Positions 51,934 through 64,000 of a stretch of DNA of 64,000 nt are shown piece by piece (position 1 is the first letter of the stretch; the number at the start of each line of letters is the position of its first letter). Source of the stretch: Alopecurus myosuroides (Eukaryota > Streptophyta > Magnoliopsida > Poales > Poaceae); contig CM054062.1 of assembly GCA_028641055.1 (NCBI GenBank), forward strand, positions 15,371,639 to 15,435,638. The letters run 5' to 3'. Below the pieces are notes generated by a model. That model did no database searches, was not told the origin of the DNA, and saw only the letters and a program-made list of their open reading frames with translations. Made by a program: the position numbers and the translations under genes.

Positions 51934-53428
51934 ATGTGACTTCATAAAACAGAAACTAGGGACCTTCGGCCGAACAGGCCCGCGTCCGCGTCGCTCCAGG
52001 GGCGGCTCCGGCGAAAACCTAGCGCCGCTGCCCCCTCCCTCGCCCTCACCTCCAAGCCCTCCCTCGCCCGCCGCCGGAGGAGGCCGCAGGGCAAAGCCCA
52101 GGCGGCGGGGAATATGTCCTCGCTCGTGGCTGTTTGGGTGGCGAAGGCCCAACCTCTCAGATCGATGCGGCAGCTCCGGCCCCGATGGAGATTGGTGTCG
52201 TCCTCGTTTGCGTTCTACGGCTTCGGCATGAGGGCGTGGCGCGGCAGGGCTTGGGCCTCCAACGCTCGAACCTTTGGCTTACAGCATTAGGGCCACGGCG
52301 GCAGCAGGTACGGGCTCCGGCCTGCATCTCGTCTTCGGCACGATGGGGTGGGGTGGCGGCCCCCCCATGCAAGCTCCGGCGACAGAGACATCTCCAGGGT
52401 GCTAGGCTGCAACATCGCGTCGCTGAGGGGGTCAGATCTGGTTGGGTGCCGGCGGCTAGTGCAAATCGGCGACGACTGTGGAGGCGTGGCCTCTACGCAG
52501 TGGTGGCGCCCTACGGTTGCGCCCGAAAGCTCTCATCTCGTGCGGGCCCAGATGGGCTTCGGCGGGCCGACGGCTTTTGGCTCCGTGGCTGTAGGTTGCG
52601 CGTGGAGTCTCAAGGTGCTTGTGGCTAGGCACAATGGTGGTGTCAGCTGCCGGCCATGCGGCGGCAGGCTGGATTCTCACCATCCCATCCCCGTTTGGTG
52701 GTGGTGGTGAGACGGTGAGCGGCATCTCTTGATTCGTCAACGACGGTTCGGCCTCACCTCTTGTCAACGGTGGTCCAAAGTGTACTCCTTGCTGCGTCCG
52801 ATGGGTGCTGGGGTCGATGACATGGCCAGGGTGAGAGTCTTGCGTGTAGCTGACGATGGTGACGCCCGCGGGCGCCGTCACCTTCTTGGAGGCGTCGTCA
52901 TCGCGCTGTCCGTTCTTCCCTGCCTCGAGCGCCGGGGGAAACCTTGGATCTGGCCTTCGGATCGGGTGGCGAAGGCGTAGCTGCGTCATTCCCTTCTTGG
53001 AGGCGTCACCTAGGTTGTTCGTGGAATCCTCGGTATGTTGGAGCCGCTGGTGGTCATCTTTCAGATTGTGGGCTCGTGGGGCGCTATGTACATCATCCTC
53101 AGTGCTTCTTGCTCGACGCCTCCTTCTGTGGTTCAGTCCCGCCGTCCACTCGTTGACTCTTAGGAGCTTATGGGCGGACGGTGCGTTGGCTTGTGCCATC
53201 TTGGTGCTGGATTCGGTCTCATGGAGTCCCAGTCTTCGGTTGTGACGCGACCTAGAAGCTCGGTGTATCCTTTCCTCGCCATTCATGGCTGGAGGTGGTG
53301 CAAGGCGGGTGTGTCGTTCGGCGGGTGTGGGTTGTGTTGTAATTGTTTCACCTTTGGCATTGTATCGGTCGTCTTGGCCTCTTCTTCTATAAAACCGATG
53401 CACCTTTCAGGGTGTATCCTTGAAAAAA
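51934..53428 (+). mobile_element. Retroposon R2 with 13-bp target duplication and A tail
   Basis: The insert is flanked by AATATTGGTGGAC (51921-51933 and 53429-53441) and ends in TGAAAAAAAA, hallmarks of LINE-type target-primed insertion. The 5' half is GC-rich (CGGCTCCGGCGAAAACCTAGC, CGCCGCCGGAGGAGG). The 3' end reads CTATAAAACCGATGCACC. No reverse transcriptase, and no frame I recognise. It could be a non-autonomous LINE relative or a processed transcript of an unknown gene. Confidence 0.8.
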
Positions 53429-53441
53429 AATATTGGTGGAC

Positions 53442-54465
53442 CTGTCAAGGGGCTAGGGGATCGGAGGGGTGTTGGACGATCTGGGTGATAAAGATTTTAC
53501 AGTAGAAAAAGAACGCGCGAAGGGTAAGGGAAAAGGGAGCTGCTGGGCGTCCCCTGGGGCACAAAAATTTCCAGCCCCCGCATTCCCCTGCTGACACGTG
53601 TCCACTTTTTGCCCAATATCCCGCTTTTGCTTTTGTAGCAAAAAAATCCCGCTTTTTGCTCGTCTCAGAACACAAAAGAAAAAAGGCAGACCTCACCAAA
53701 GATCTTGCCGGAGACCCGTAGCAAAAAATAATGCTACATTAGGAAAAGTTGATTTTGCCGGAGACATCGTAGGGAAACTCTCGCCGGAGACATTGCCAGA
53801 AAATCTCGTAGGAAAAAAATTGTACATCTATAGCAAAAATTTAGAATAATTATAGAAAACCATTTGTTGTATGGTAGAAAAAAATTGACCTCGCCGAAGA
53901 TATTGCCGGAGTTCTCGTAGAAAAAAATTTATAAAAAAAGCAGAAAAATTACAAGTATGTAGCAAAATTCCGGCCTTCGGGAGCGCCGCTGCCGGCCTTC
54001 TGGAGCACCGACTCAGGCCCATGGGAGCACCACCGCCGGCTGTTGCGGTTTTCGATGTTGGATACGGAGATGAAGGAGGCCGACGTAGTCATCCTGTAGG
54101 CGCGAGATGCGGAAAGGGTTGGCCATGGCGCAGAGAGACGAGACGGGCATCCTCTCTCCTGAGCGGCAGTGACATGACGTTGGTGGCGGAGCTGGAGGCG
54201 CACGGGCCGGCCGGCGTCCGGGGATGGGCACCGACTCGCGCAACAGGGAGTGGAGGAGGCGCCTCCACCGGCGCGTGGAGCTTGTCGTCGTCAGTTACCT
54301 TGATCAGTAAGTGGGCGGTGGAGGACGTCGTGGACACTACCCATCAATCTCCGCCGGTACAGAGAGAAATGAGGAGGATGGGTGTGTGGTTGGAGGGGAT
54401 GGGTGTGCGGCTGTGTGCGATTGGATAAGGTGAGATGGTGGGTGGGTCCCGCGTGCGTGTGCGAC
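53442..54465. other. Unassigned spacer with short degenerate repeats
   Basis: The words TTGCCGGAGAC, TCGCCGGAGACATTGCC, CTCGTAGGAAAAAA and ATTGCCGGAGTTCTCGTAG recur at 53690-53925. The rest (53950-54465) is GC-rich with no recognised gene. Confidence 0.45.
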
Positions 54466-54470
54466 ACCAG

Positions 54471-55875
54471 TGATACGTCTCTAACGTATCTATAATTTCT
54501 GATGTTCCATGTTGATATTGTGCCAATTGTTACATGTTTTCCGTATGTTTTCCTACGTTTTCTTACGTTTTACGAGACTAACCTGTTAACAAGATGCCAA
54601 GTGCCAGTTTCCCGTTTTCTGCTGTTTTTAGTTTCAGAAAAGTTGTTCTGGAAATATTCTCGGAATTGGACGATTCGAAAACCAGAAGTCTTTAAAGTCC
54701 CGGAAGCATCCAGAAGTCCCGAAGAGCCCCGGAGGGGGGGCCACAGGGTGGCCACACCATGGGGTGGCGCGGGTCCCCCTGGCCGCGCCACCTAGGGGTG
54801 CGGGCCCCCTGCCACCCCCCGGTATCGCCCTTTTGCCCATCTATACTCCCCGAGGCGTAAACCCTAAAAGAATCGACCTTTTCCGCAAAATACATCCGTA
54901 GCTCCGCCCCCGCCGATGACAAGTTTCGGGGGACAGATCTCTGTTCTGGCACCCTGCCAGACGGGGAAGTTCCCTCGGAAGTCATCTCCATCGACTCCAC
55001 CGCCATCTCTATAGCCGTTGCTCTCTTCTATGATGAGGAGGGAGTAGTTCTCCCCTGAAGCTGAGGGCTCTACCAGTAGCTATGTGGTTCATCTCTCTCT
55101 CCCATGGTGTGATCTTTATGTGATCATGAGCTTTGTAATCTAGTTGAATATGTAGATTGATATTCATCTGTTATGCTACTCAGGTGGTTTTGTTATCTCC
55201 GTAAACATTTTGATCACGGGGCAACGGTGACAGTGTGTGCTCCGTGTGGTTTAGCATGATATTTATATCTTGTGTTGGAAGGTGAACCTATGAAATTGTG
55301 GCATTTGTTTACTAATTTATGGCGCTCGTATTGACATTGGGGTGCCCTGGAGAGGGAATATAGACTTGAGGAGTGTTGTTAAAGCCCTACGCAATGATTA
55401 GTGTTCATTATTCGACCGGAGAGTGGTTTGGAGTAGCATAGTGAAAAGATGGTATTTATGCATTTAATTATGTAAGCATTGTTGAGAGTGTCCTCTAGAG
55501 AAAGTAGCAGCCCTAGGCCTTATTTCCAAGCATTGAAACACCGTTTACGCCTGTTCTGCTACATGTTTGCTTGCTGCCATTTTTAATTTCAGATTATTAT
55601 TATCACTTATTATCATCCATACTACTTGTATTTTACTCTCTATTCACCAAACTAGTGCACCTATATACCTGACAAGTATATTGGGTGTGTTGGGGACACA
55701 AGAGACTTCTTGTATCTTGATTGCATGGTTGCTTGAGAGGGATATCTTTGACCTTTACCTCCCTGAGTTCGATAAATCTTGGGTGATCCACTTAAGGGAA
55801 ACTTGCTGTTGTTCTATAAACCTCTACACTTTGAGGCCCAACACTATCTAAGAATAGAAGCATGCGTAGATATCA
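54471..55875 (+). repeat. 5' LTR of element E
   Basis: TGATACGTCTCTAACGTATC to GCGTAGATATCA. It contains the ACCATGGGGTGGCGCG segment typical of this LTR type. Confidence 0.9.
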
Positions 55876-55885
55876 AGCTCTTTTC

Positions 55886-55903
55886 TGGCGCCGTTGCCGG
55901 GGA
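55886..55903 (+). other. Primer-binding site of element E
   Basis: TGGCGCCGTTGCCGGGGA, 10 bp after the LTR end. Confidence 0.92.
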
Positions 55904-56048
55904 GGTAAGGTAAAATGTACTCACATCCTTTGTGAGTCCTCGAAGTTATTTCCTTTAGATTCTGCAATTATATCTTTTTGTTTCTTGTTTTTATTTTCAC
56001 TGGTTAGGCTTATTTTTACTTGTTACTTGTTTTTATCTTTATGTTTAA

Positions 56049-56972
56049 ATGGAAAACAACAAAAATACGAGAGAGATTTATAATATTTATCTTGAGTTAG
56101 GATATGAAGTGTTTGAAGAGAAAATTAAAAAACTCGTGGAGCTTTATTTGCATGCTAATAGCAATGTTATTAGTATGAATTCTTTGAACACCATTATTGC
56201 TAATGCTGTGGAAAATTCTAAGCTTGGGGAAGCTAGTTTTGATGAATGTGATATTTTTATTCCCCCAAGTTTTGAGGAAGAAATTTTCTTTGATGATACT
56301 TTGCCTCCAATATATGATGATTATAATGATTGTGGTATTCTAGTTTCACCTGTTTACAATGATGAATATGATATTTTCAGTCCACCTACAATAGAGTAAA
56401 ATATTAATTATGATTACAATATTCCTCCTATATTTAATGATTATGGTGATGAGAATAATAATGATAGTTATTTTGTTGAATTTGCTCCCACTACTACTAA
56501 CGAGAAGGATTTTGCTTATGTGGAGAGTATTAATTCGTTTATGCATGTGGCTCATGATAAGAATGTTTCATGTGATAGTTATATTGTTAATTTTATTCAT
56601 GATGCTACTGAAAGTTATTATGAGAGAGGGAAACATGGTTTTATGCATCTCAATAATATTAAGTTTCCCCTCTTTATTTTGGAGATTTTGAAGTTGCACT
56701 TGTTTTACTTTCCTATGCTCGCTGCTTTGTGCTTTCATGACTTGTTTTCCTGCAAGATTATTTTTCATAGGAAGTGGGTTAGAGTTAAATGTGTTTTATA
56801 TTTTCTTCTTGATGATCTCTTATTGTGCTTCAAGTCTTATTCTTATGTGAGAAACCCATTTTATTTCTCTGTTTTCAACCTGTTTTCTTTCGTTTTCTTT
56901 TTTTTCTTTGCACCTAGGTGTTGTCTATTTCCTTATAAACCCCTCTGTATCTTTTGTTTATGTTTTTGTTGA
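56049..56972 (+). pseudogene. Element E internal frame, one in-frame stop
   Basis: From MENNKNTREIYNIYLELGY the frame is open to a TAA at 56397-56399, then open again in the same phase to 56972. The N-terminal part has a helical start and an Asp/Pro/Tyr-rich stretch (PPIYDDYNDCG, then EYDIFSPP). The second part continues the same acidic repeats and ends in hydrophobic helices (LHLFYFPMLAALCFHDLF). This frame type recurs in Triticeae Athila derivatives lacking gag-pol, as I recall, but has no named domain. A single substitution would explain the stop. Confidence 0.55.
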
Positions 56973-56999
56973 GCCAAGTAAAGCCTCTAGTGGAAAGTT

Positions 57000-59510
57000 G
57001 AGCCTATATTTCAGATTTCTGCGCAGGAAACAGATTTCTTCTCTCCACTGTTAATTTCGTTAAAAATCACAGAAAATTCAAAATGACCTGAAATTTTTTG
57101 TGCTTAATCCTGAGTTATATGCAACTTTTCTTAGAAGACCAATTTTTTATTTGAGCAACAGAATATGTTTTTTAAATCGATCTTTACCTTCTGGTCTGTT
57201 TTGACAGATTTCTGCTATTTATCGCATTTGCATCTTAATCTCTTTCTTTTGGTGTTCTTTTGAGAAAAGAGTTTTGAAAGAAGTTGTGAAAGTAGCTAAT
57301 GTGGTTTTGAGTGTTAGCCTTGTGTTGAAACTGAACCATGTGAATTTATTATTTCAATTGCACTAACGTTGCTAATGAAGATTGTGAGAATTTTGGTGTG
57401 AAGGAAGTTTTCAAAAACACAAGAGAAGAGGATGATATGATGTGATCAAGAAGGGTGAAAAGCCTATGTTTGGGGATGCCCCGGTGGTACAGCCAAGCGA
57501 ATTCCAAGAAGACTCAAGCATCTAAGCTTGGGGATGCCCAAGGCATCCCCTTCTTCATCGGCAAATTATCAGGTCACTTCTAGTGAAACTATATTTTTAT
57601 TCGATCGCATCTTATGTGCTTTATTTGGAGCGTCTTTTATTTTTGTTTTAAGTTTTTTTGGTTTTCTTTTCTGTGACAAATGGTTGGTTCTTATCATACT
57701 TGTGTAGGAGAGAGACACGCTCCGTTTTCATTGCTTAGAACACTCTAGTTTTCATTCTTATTATTCTATGAGTGTTCACTTTTTGCTAGTACTGCGTTTA
57801 GCCTTTTTTCATGCATCTCTTATTCAGAGATGTTAGCTTTTGTAGTTAGGTGGTTTTGATATATGTGCTTGGTTGGGAATAGAAATGCTTATGTGATAGT
57901 TGGTATAGTGGAAAATTTCGCATGGTCTTGTAGATCACTAAACTGCTTCACTTGAATCACTGCTGTTGTTTTGAGATATTAATTTGCTTACTGGATAAAC
58001 AGGAAGGACTAGTAAGTATAAACTTTTAATGGTTGGTATAAGAAACTTGAAACTGTGCCACACTTAAATTACCAGCTGATAGAAACAATGGTATATGATT
58101 GCTACGAGTGATACATTTCTGATCGGCCTTTTGTTACGCGCTACGGTCGGGGTAGCTAACAGTGACTTGTCGCTGCCATGGACCCTCTTGGAGTGATTTG
58201 CATTGTGCCTTGTAAGATGATTTGCTTGCTGTAATATTTTAACTCGTGAGTCTATGCTGCGGTTCCTGGAACTTTCACCATCCATATTTGCTAGCCTCTT
58301 CGGTACTGTGCATTGCCCTTTCTCACATTGAGAGTTGGGGCAAACTTCGCCAGTGCATCCAAACCCCGTGGGAGGACTTTGTTCTCCTACACATAAGCCC
58401 ATATATTCTTTCTCAAAACAGCCACCATACCTACCTATCATGGCATTTCTATAGCCATTCCGAGATATATTGCTGCACAACATCCACCTCCATTATGTTA
58501 CTTGATGATGAGCTTCATGGTTATTTATGCATACTGTTACACTGGCAGGAGCATGCAGTTAGAGACATCGGAGATATTTCTTTATGAGTTATGAGTACTA
58601 AAAGTGTGATGATTCATTGTAATATAGGATGTTGCCCCTACCGGCGAGGATATATAAAAAAAATGAAAAAGCACAAAAAGAAAAAAAGAAAGGTCCAAAG
58701 AGAGAATAAAGAGAGAGGGGGCGCATCACTATCCTTTATACCACACTTGTGCTTCATTTTTTGCACCAATACTTCAGTTTGGAGAGAGTTTTCATATTAT
58801 CATTCATTCATAACTATGTGGGGAACTTTACATTATAGAACTTGGCTTGTATATTCCAATGATGAGCCTCCTCAAATGAGCTCTAGATCTTCATGAGCAA
58901 GCAAGTTGGATGCACCCCACACTAGTTCCATTGGAGAGTTTTCATACACTTATAGCTCTATGTGCATCCGTTGTGTGGCAATCCCTACTCCTTGCATAGC
59001 TTCGGTTATAAGACTTTCTCTTGTCTAATGACCACTTTCAGCTTTGTGAGCCTTTCTTCCATTGACCTTCCAAACCCCCCTCCCCCCCCCATAATGTTCT
59101 CTTAGACATAACATCCCTGTGCCAGGGACCAACGCAGAACACTTGCTTGTTTTTAGTGCAGAAATTGTTTAAGATTAAGCATTGCATTGTGTGGAAAGCT
59201 TGACTTGATCCTTACAGGGGTTGTGAAGATCGTTTGACATGCATGATATTTTTTTCTTGAAAGCTTAAATCATCTCTAATAAACTTTGCACGGTTGATAG
59301 TATTTAAGTATTGATTCATTAAAAGTTTTGCTTCTTTCTTCTTATTTTTTTATGCATTACTTGTTGATATCAAATATAGATCACAGCTTTAGTTCATTTG
59401 ATCCTAGTTTACATGCTCTACTTTACATATTATGATCAAGATTGTGTGGTAGCATGTCACCTCAGAAATTATTTTGTTTATCATTTACCTACTCGAGGAC
59501 GAGTAGGAAC
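57000..59510. other. Non-coding 3' internal region of element E
   Basis: AT-rich sequence parallel to about 29580-31200 in element A, including CTTGGGGATGCCCAAGGCATCC-type sequence near 57530-57545, a short inverted repeat. No gene seen. Confidence 0.6.
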
Positions 59511-59526
59511 TAAGCTTGGGGATGCT

Positions 59527-60916
59527 TGATACATCTCTAACGTATCTATAATTCCTGATGTTTCATGTTCATATTATGCTAATTTCTACATGTTTTCCTA
59601 CGTTTTTTTACGTTTTCCGGGACTAACCTATTAACAAGATGCCAAGTGCCAGTTCCCTGTTTTTTGCTGTTTTTAGTTTCAGAAAAGTTGTTCTAGAAAT
59701 ATTATCGGAATTGGACGACTCGAAAACCAGAAGTCTTAGAAGTCCCGGAAGTATCCAGAAATCCCAAAGAGCCCAGGAGGGAGGCCACAGGGTGGCCACA
59801 CCATGGGGTGGCGCGGGTCCCCCTAGGCGCGCCACCTAGGCGTGTGGGCCCCCTGGCCACCCCCCGGCATCGACCTTTCGCCCATATATACTCCCCGAGG
59901 CGTAAACCCTAAAAGAATCGACCTTTTCCGCAAAATACATCCGTAGGTCCGCCGCCGCCGACAAGTTTCGGGGGGACAGATATCTGTTCTGGCACCCTGC
60001 CAGGACGGGAAAGTGCAACCGGAAGTCATCTCCATTGACTCCACCGCCATCTCCATCGCCGTTGTTGTCTCCTATGATGAGGAGGGAGTAGTTCTCCCCC
60101 GAGTCTGAGGGCTCTACCGGTAGCTATGTGGTTCATCTCTCTGTCCCGTGGTGTGATCTTTATGTGATCATGAGCTTTGTAATCTAGTTGAATATGTAGA
60201 TTGATCTTCATCTGTTATGCTACTCAAATGGTTTTGTTATCTCCGTAAACACTTTGATCACGGGGCAAAGGTGACAGTGTGTGCTCCGTGTGGTTTACCA
60301 TGGTATTTATATCTTGTGTTGGAAGGTGAACCTATGAAATTGTGGCGTTTGTTTACTAATTTATGGCGGTCGTAGTGACATTGGGGTGCCCTAGAGAGGG
60401 AATATAGACTTGAGGAGTGCTGTTAAAGCCCTACGCAATGATTAGTGTTCATTATTCGACCGGAGAGTGGTTCAGAGTAGCATAGTGAAGAGATGATATT
60501 TATGCATTTAATTATGTGAGCATTGTTGAGAGTGTCCTCTAGTGAAAGTAGGAGCCCTAGGCCTTATTTCCATGCATTGAAACACCATTTTCCGCTTGTT
60601 CTGCTACATGTTTGCTTGCTGCCATTTTTATTTCAGATTGTTATTATCACTTATGATCATCCATACTACTTGTACTCTCTCTTCGCCGAACTAGTGCACC
60701 TATATACCTGACAAGTATATTGGGTGTGTTGGGGACACAAGAGACTTCTTGTATCTTGATTGTAGGGTTGCTTGAGAGGGATATCTTTGACCTCTACCTC
60801 GCTGAGTTCGATAAACCTTGGGTGATCCACTTAAGGAAAATTTAATGCGATTCTACAAACCTCTGCACTTGGAGGCCCAACATTGTCTACAAGAATAGAA
60901 GCGTGCGTAGATATAA
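59527..60916 (+). repeat. 3' LTR of element E
   Basis: TGATACATCTCTAACGTATC to GCGTAGATATAA; the final CA has become AA. Confidence 0.88.
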
Positions 60917-61490
60917 GCCAGCAAGGCGGGGTATCGAGACGCGCGATCCCCCAGTCGATACGTAGTGTTTCCCAAGGGAAAAAGACACATTTCATCGTAC
61001 GTACTCCACCTTAGAGGGTGGACATACGGTGCTTGTACCACCCCTGCACGAAAGAAGCACTTAGCCAGTAGCGTGAGTCGGCCGGGCCCAGATCGAGCCC
61101 GCCGTCCTTTGTTCCCATCTTCACATCACAACATTCATCTAGCTAGGCGTAGGCCATCCTCCAACTTTCATTGTATGCACACAGACGCATAGGATCAACC
61201 CGGACAGGCAACCGGACAAGTGGAACAAATGATACGATCATTCCCGATCAGGTGACTTGCATTTGTCGCATGGCACTGGCAGATTGGAAGCAAGCTAGCG
61301 AAAGGGAGCCGAGCCATTGAATTCCTTCGGCTCGGTGATCACGTGCACACAGAGGCTGCACCAAGGTATGAGTGATAGACTGCATCTGTCGCGAGTTCGT
61401 GACATCAGCCCATTTTCCAACCTGTGTAACCGTGTATACTTTGCTCGTCAACATTTTTGTGGGAAGGAGTATCACCCGTGTGTGTGCCTT

Positions 61491-61516
61491 GGGGGGGGGG
61501 GGGGGGGGGGGGGGGG
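61491..61516 (+). repeat. 26-base G homopolymer
   Basis: An unbroken run of G following GTGTGTGCCTT. The length may be inexact in an assembly. Confidence 0.9.
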
Positions 61517-61695
61517 ATTAGCAAATTGCTACAAAATTTCCGTCCCAACCCTTGTAAAAATGTTTACTCCGCATATGAGTATCACGTCTACTCACGAAAC
61601 ACGACCCCCATTATCTCGCAAAAGCAGTATTATATCCGGTCACAGTGGAAGATCTAGCTAGCCCATTCTGGGAATGCCTTTTACAGGAGTCGTTA

Positions 61696-61840
61696 CCTAC
61701 CGGCACATGATTCACCATTGATTCATGCTTTGAGATGCGTTCTCAGGAATGAAACATTTATAAATTTTTTGAATCAAGTATGTTTTGTCTATCGCGCGGA
61801 TCTCAAAGCATGAATCAGTGGTGGTTCTTGTGTCGGTAGG
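61696..61840. mobile_element. 145-bp fold-back MITE
   Basis: CCTACCGGCACATGATTC...ATTCATGCTTTGAGAT pairs with ATCTCAAAGCATGAAT...GTGTCGGTAGG. The flanks AGTCGTTA and AGTCATAA may be a decayed 8-bp target duplication. Confidence 0.65.
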
Positions 61841-64000
61841 AGTCATAAATTTCCAGCGTTGGCCCATTCTGCTAGAGTGGGGCAGGCCTGACTTGGGTTG
61901 ATCTTTTTTTTAATTTTCTGTAGCGGATATATGGGTTGGGCTGAATCTTAGGGTGGTCTGGTGTTGGGTGCGACTTTCCCTGACATGTGGATGAAGCCCA
62001 CGCTCCCGCTTCTCTCCTTCAGTTGAGGATCATTGTCACCTACTATATAGCCTTCCGTATTTTTTCATGAGTGTGGAGGTATGATACTAGACAAAACATC
62101 AAGCAACTAATAACTTAGTCATTGTGGAGAAAGATTGGAGAGGGAAACGCCGAATCGCCTTCGGCCGTATCTCCATCACTTCCATAATTTTTTTTCGTTG
62201 TATCCACGATGAATAGGAGTATAGCACACTTGGAATATTGGTTTGTGGTAATAGCTTGATCAAGTCTCTCTCTGTGCTTAGTACCATATGAGCCGCATGC
62301 CATATAAATATTATCGATGTGGATCTTTCGCTTATGATATAATTTATTCATGTAATCATTGCCATGATTTTGTCTTCGAATGTTTTTATATATGTATATT
62401 AGTAGTCTATTCTTGATGCTAGACATGATCCATTTAGAGGACAATAGTAAGAATAATGTGAATTAGTTGAAGTGTATCTTATGGTGTGATTAGCTTAGTG
62501 ATACATTCTCGAACCACCTCACTAGGGATAAAAATGAGAGAGAGATTGCTTGAGACCAAGGACAGATGCCAAACTTCCTGTCATATTACTTAAGGCAATG
62601 ATCTATATTTACTACTTAAAATACAGTGTTGTGAGGATCACAGACACTTAGAGGGGTATTAACTTCATCCTTGCATGGATTGCGTGGTATGTTGATAGCA
62701 AGACGTGATGTTGATATAGATGTAACCATACTCGGTATTCATGGCCCCTTGCACTTCAGATTTCTTCACTCTCTTATCATATCTACGCTTATTATTGTGT
62801 GCTAGCATGTTTTTGAGAGAGGGGTCAATTGAACTCATGAATCCCTGTCCATTCTCTTCCATAAGAAACTCCTTTTCAGTTTACTAGTCGTTTAAATTTA
62901 TGCAATCAACTATTCCGAAAATACAAAAAAAAAATCTCCTTATCAAGTATCTTATTCGATTTTCTTACCGTGTTGTTGTATCTAACAACTACTTGGTATT
63001 GTCGATAACGACAAGTTACCTTTTCGTTGATTCTGAAATTAAATCTGACTTGTCCTTGTTGAAAAAGTGTCATTGATAGAAAATTTTACACTTAAGAGTC
63101 CCAACGCATTGATAACTTCTGCTACCGCCGTCGTCAGAGGCTCACAGCCTCACACACGACCACCTCTGCTAAAGCAAGTTACTTGATATAAGTTAATGTA
63201 TATGTTTCTGACCATATTTAGCCGGCTATGTCTCACACCTACAATGAACATGACAAAGCTATTTTAGTTTGTCGATGTGTTTTGGTCTGACATGGAAGAT
63301 CCATTGTATCTGCATGCATGTCCGGTCAATGCTTTGTTGGCGCCGCTTGTATTAATTGTACTTTTATGCGCGTGTCCATCCGTTAATAAATTTTCCTTAA
63401 AAAAAAGAGTTGTGCTCGTCTCCTAATTTTTTTTGAAGACGTAGGTCGACTCAACTCGAATTTTAAAGCAAAGACTTAATTCTATAGAAACGGCGAACAA
63501 GTACTCCTATATCAATCTGCTAAATTCATGCATGCACCTATCTTTTTTTTAGAAATGAAGGTTCTACCCCCAGCCTATGCATGCACCTAGCTAGCAACCA
63601 CTGCAAGACCAGAGCAACTTTCAACTAATTGATTTTTCTTCTTGTTCAACTGAACAGCTTTGGACCGAGACCTCTTCATCTACGTACCTTGCTTCGCATT
63701 GGGGAGCACATTTTCATGGGTAGTGCCATGGCAACAATCATGACCTAGCAAGAACGGAGAAAAACTTGGTCTTCCTCCAAGCAAGTTGGTAATAAGCAAT
63801 GAAATATGTAAGCTGTTTCTCAAGCGGAGCTCTAGCAAGTTGCTAGCAAGATATATAGCACCACTTGCTCGTGTAGTTGCTCAGAAAAGAAGATATTCAA
63901 GTACAAACTTTTCTTGGTTGGAAGTTGCTAGAAGCCTTCATCTTCTTGGCGTGTACGTAGTCCTGAAATTTGGTTGTCTGGGTGAGCTGAACCCAAGCAT

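Larger units (their letters stand above)
54471..60916 (+). mobile_element. Athila-lineage element E (Sabrina-like), non-autonomous
   Basis: LTRs at 54471-55875 and 59527-60916, PBS at 55886, and a polypurine tract AAGCTTGGGGATGCT just before the 3' LTR. The target duplication is ACCAG (54466-54470) against GCCAG (60917-60921), one mismatch. The LTRs differ by many substitutions and small indels, so the insertion is far older than Gypsy-B. The internal 3.65 kb has no gag-pol; it has one acidic frame with a single stop and long T-rich non-coding sequence shared with element A. Confidence 0.9.
60917..64000. other. Unassigned right-hand region
   Basis: No gene that I can support. It holds a 26-base G run (61491-61516), a fold-back element (61696-61840) and a possible A-tailed retroposon end near 63380-63405 (TTAATAAATTTTCCTTAAAAAAAAG). 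Frames at 62115-62862 on the minus strand are short and unrecognised. Confidence 0.4.

Noticed and set aside
52134..53403. Long open frames inside R2 (up to 315 codons on the minus strand)
   Set aside because: They overlap each other on both strands, lack recognised domains, and lie in a GC-rich retroposon.
62115..62862. Minus-strand frames (for example MEENGQGFMSSIDPSLKNM and KLYHKRKIHIDNIYMACGS) considered as a resistance-gene-like or other host gene remnant
   Set aside because: The frames are short and in different phases, show no P-loop or other named motif, and have no splice logic.

Overview
The window looks like intergenic DNA of a large-genome grass, most likely a Triticeae species (wheat, Aegilops, barley or rye). 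I base this on the transposon families: Athila-lineage Gypsy elements of the Sabrina/WHAM type with the primer-binding motif TGGCGCCGTTGCCGGGGA, a Tat-type Gypsy element with an antisense gene, CACTA elements with G/C-rich subterminal repeats, and Stowaway, Tourist-like and hAT MITEs. I found no convincing host single-copy gene, no tRNA gene and no CRISPR array. Family names come from memory of these groups; none was checked by search.

Layout. 1-3257: decayed Gypsy element (end of 5' LTR, PBS, broken gag and protease). 3258-13936: CACTA-1, complete, TSD AAG, with an intact 1,174-codon transposase, a second multi-exon gene with a protease-dead Ulp1-like domain, and a small gene for an RNase H1-type hybrid-binding domain with a membrane tail. 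13940-15875: another Gypsy LTR and gag start, carrying a hAT MITE. 15876-31660: a nest of Athila LTR sequence, inside which sits Gypsy-B (17534-27563, TSD GCTAT), whose two 475-bp LTRs differ at one base. 31670-35366: truncated CACTA-2 with a FAR1-like SWIM fragment. 35863-49048: CACTA-3 (TSD TTA), itself carrying CACTA-4 (36062-38710, TSD AAT), which encodes an apparently intact DEDDy 3'-5' exonuclease. 49052-54465: two related non-LTR retroposons, MITEs and a local duplication. 54471-60916: Athila-type element E with diverged LTRs. 60917-64000: unassigned DNA with one hairpin element.

How the parts relate. The CACTA elements share a design: blocks of subterminal repeats occur at the tips and also inside, each just upstream of a gene and often followed by a TATA box. 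In CACTA-1 the leader of the second gene (7905-7995) is homologous to that of the transposase gene (13005-13105), so the internal promoter looks like a copy of the terminal one. In CACTA-3 the transcript from the internal promoter would run through three tandem long palindromes (43501-44620). The elements carry nucleic-acid-acting or ubiquitin-protease-like cargo (RNase H hybrid-binding domain, DEDDy exonuclease, Ulp1-like domain, SWIM finger). Gypsy-B has broken gag and almost no reverse transcriptase, yet moved recently, so it was probably mobilised in trans; its best preserved gene is the intron-containing antisense gene.
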